In this document: in pieces, positions 50,281-50,443 of the stretch
Position numbering within the stretch: the stretch's first letter is position 1
Layout: each line of letters opens with the position of its first letter
Assembly: GCA_016219345.1 (NCBI GenBank)
Contig: JACRNE010000007.1
Location: 1 to 50,443, forward strand
Reading direction: 5' to 3'
DNA: 50,443 bases
Origin: Candidatus Saccharimonadota bacterium
GTDB lineage: Bacteria > Patescibacteriota > Saccharimonadia > Saccharimonadales > 2-12-FULL-41-12
Program-made: the position numbers and the translations under genes
The notes under the pieces: generated by a model
Database searches by the model: none
Told to the model about the DNA's origin: nothing
What the model saw: the letters and a program-made list of their open reading frames with translations, nothing else

Positions 50281-50443
50281 GTAAATTAAGCACGTCTTTA
50301 ACCCCAACAAGCTGATAACGTGCACTTGTTTCATCTAAGCCAACTTTTATCGTAAAAGCCCTGTCCGGCAAGAACCTGAACATATCTTCGTCGGTGTAAT
50401 CATCACCTAGACACAGCACAAAATCTGGAGAATTCATTACATA
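50261..50443 (-). CDS. Trehalose-6-phosphate phosphatase, C-terminal end only
   Basis: The last 60 codons of a minus-strand gene that runs off the window. The motif FVLCLGDDYTDEDMF is the HAD motif IV of trehalose-phosphatase (OtsB), followed by FTIKVGLDETSARYQL. It makes trehalose from its 6-phosphate in the cytosol. It could also be the C-terminus of a fused synthase-phosphatase. With the trehalase at 11.7 kb it indicates trehalose turnover. Confidence 0.85.
   Translation of the reverse strand, partial: YVMNSPDFVLCLGDDYTDEDMFRFLPDRAFTIKVGLDETSARYQLVGVKDVLNLLNQIVG

Overview
This 50.4 kb window is chromosomal DNA of a bacterium with compact, often overlapping genes, moderate-to-low GC, and the standard genetic code (TAA, TAG and TGA all end genes). 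The gene set (short F-type ATPase delta subunit, TM2 protein, sortase with an LAxTG surface protein, GtrA, many small Trp-rich or membrane-anchored proteins, a BtuR-like ATPase, reduced metabolism) best fits the Patescibacteria/CPR, most likely Candidatus Saccharibacteria (TM7). No rRNA or marker tree supports this, so the placement is an inference. Many genes have a clear -10 box ending about 7 nt before the start codon, which suggests leaderless mRNAs are common.

Layout. 1-11.6 kb: HAD phosphatase (cut by the window edge), a cyclodeaminase/cyclohydrolase-like protein, folD, purF, purN, purD, prs (opposite strand), purM and purL. Together these take PRPP to aminoimidazole ribotide, with folate enzymes supplying the formyl group. 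11.6-18.3 kb: trehalase, a membrane protein, a UvrD-type helicase-nuclease, a protein with the metal-site signature of the cadmium/zeta carbonic anhydrases, and a small unknown gene. 18.3-25.1 kb: the whole F1Fo-ATPase operon on the minus strand behind a good promoter. Its atpD is broken by an out-of-frame deletion that removes the Walker B aspartate. 25.1-31.4 kb: glutaredoxin, corrinoid adenosyltransferase-like protein, two unknown genes, a RelA/SpoT-like protein with reversed domain order, a P-loop kinase, glycosyltransferase and GtrA. 31.4-36 kb: a long imperfect palindrome, a second glycosyltransferase, a membrane-anchored glycosidase, an unknown gene, a frameshifted smpB, tRNA-Asn, a PQ-loop-like membrane protein and an LRR protein.

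36-41.5 kb is the accessory part: an orphan structured RNA with its own promoter and terminator, an odd Arg-like tRNA with an 18-nt anticodon arm, an IS1595-type transposase, an attenuator-like leader, a three-gene operon ending in a caspase/CHAT-like protease, and several tiny genes. A near-identical 25-bp sequence in inverted orientation bounds about 3.9 kb of it. 41.6-50.4 kb: GH10 xylanase (broken by deletion), two-component system with a metallo-hydrolase, TM2 protein, sortase with a 32-aa membrane peptide and an LAxTG surface protein, a CheD-like deamidase, a PNPOx-like protein, dapB-dapA, and the end of a trehalose-6-phosphate phosphatase.

The main points for follow-up are the CHAT module, the odd tRNA and its duplicated 12-mer, the permuted RelA/SpoT protein, the FolD that lacks its cyclohydrolase lysine beside a stand-alone cyclohydrolase-like gene, the zeta-carbonic-anhydrase-like protein, and three or four out-of-frame internal deletions that must be tested as assembly errors before anything is built on them.
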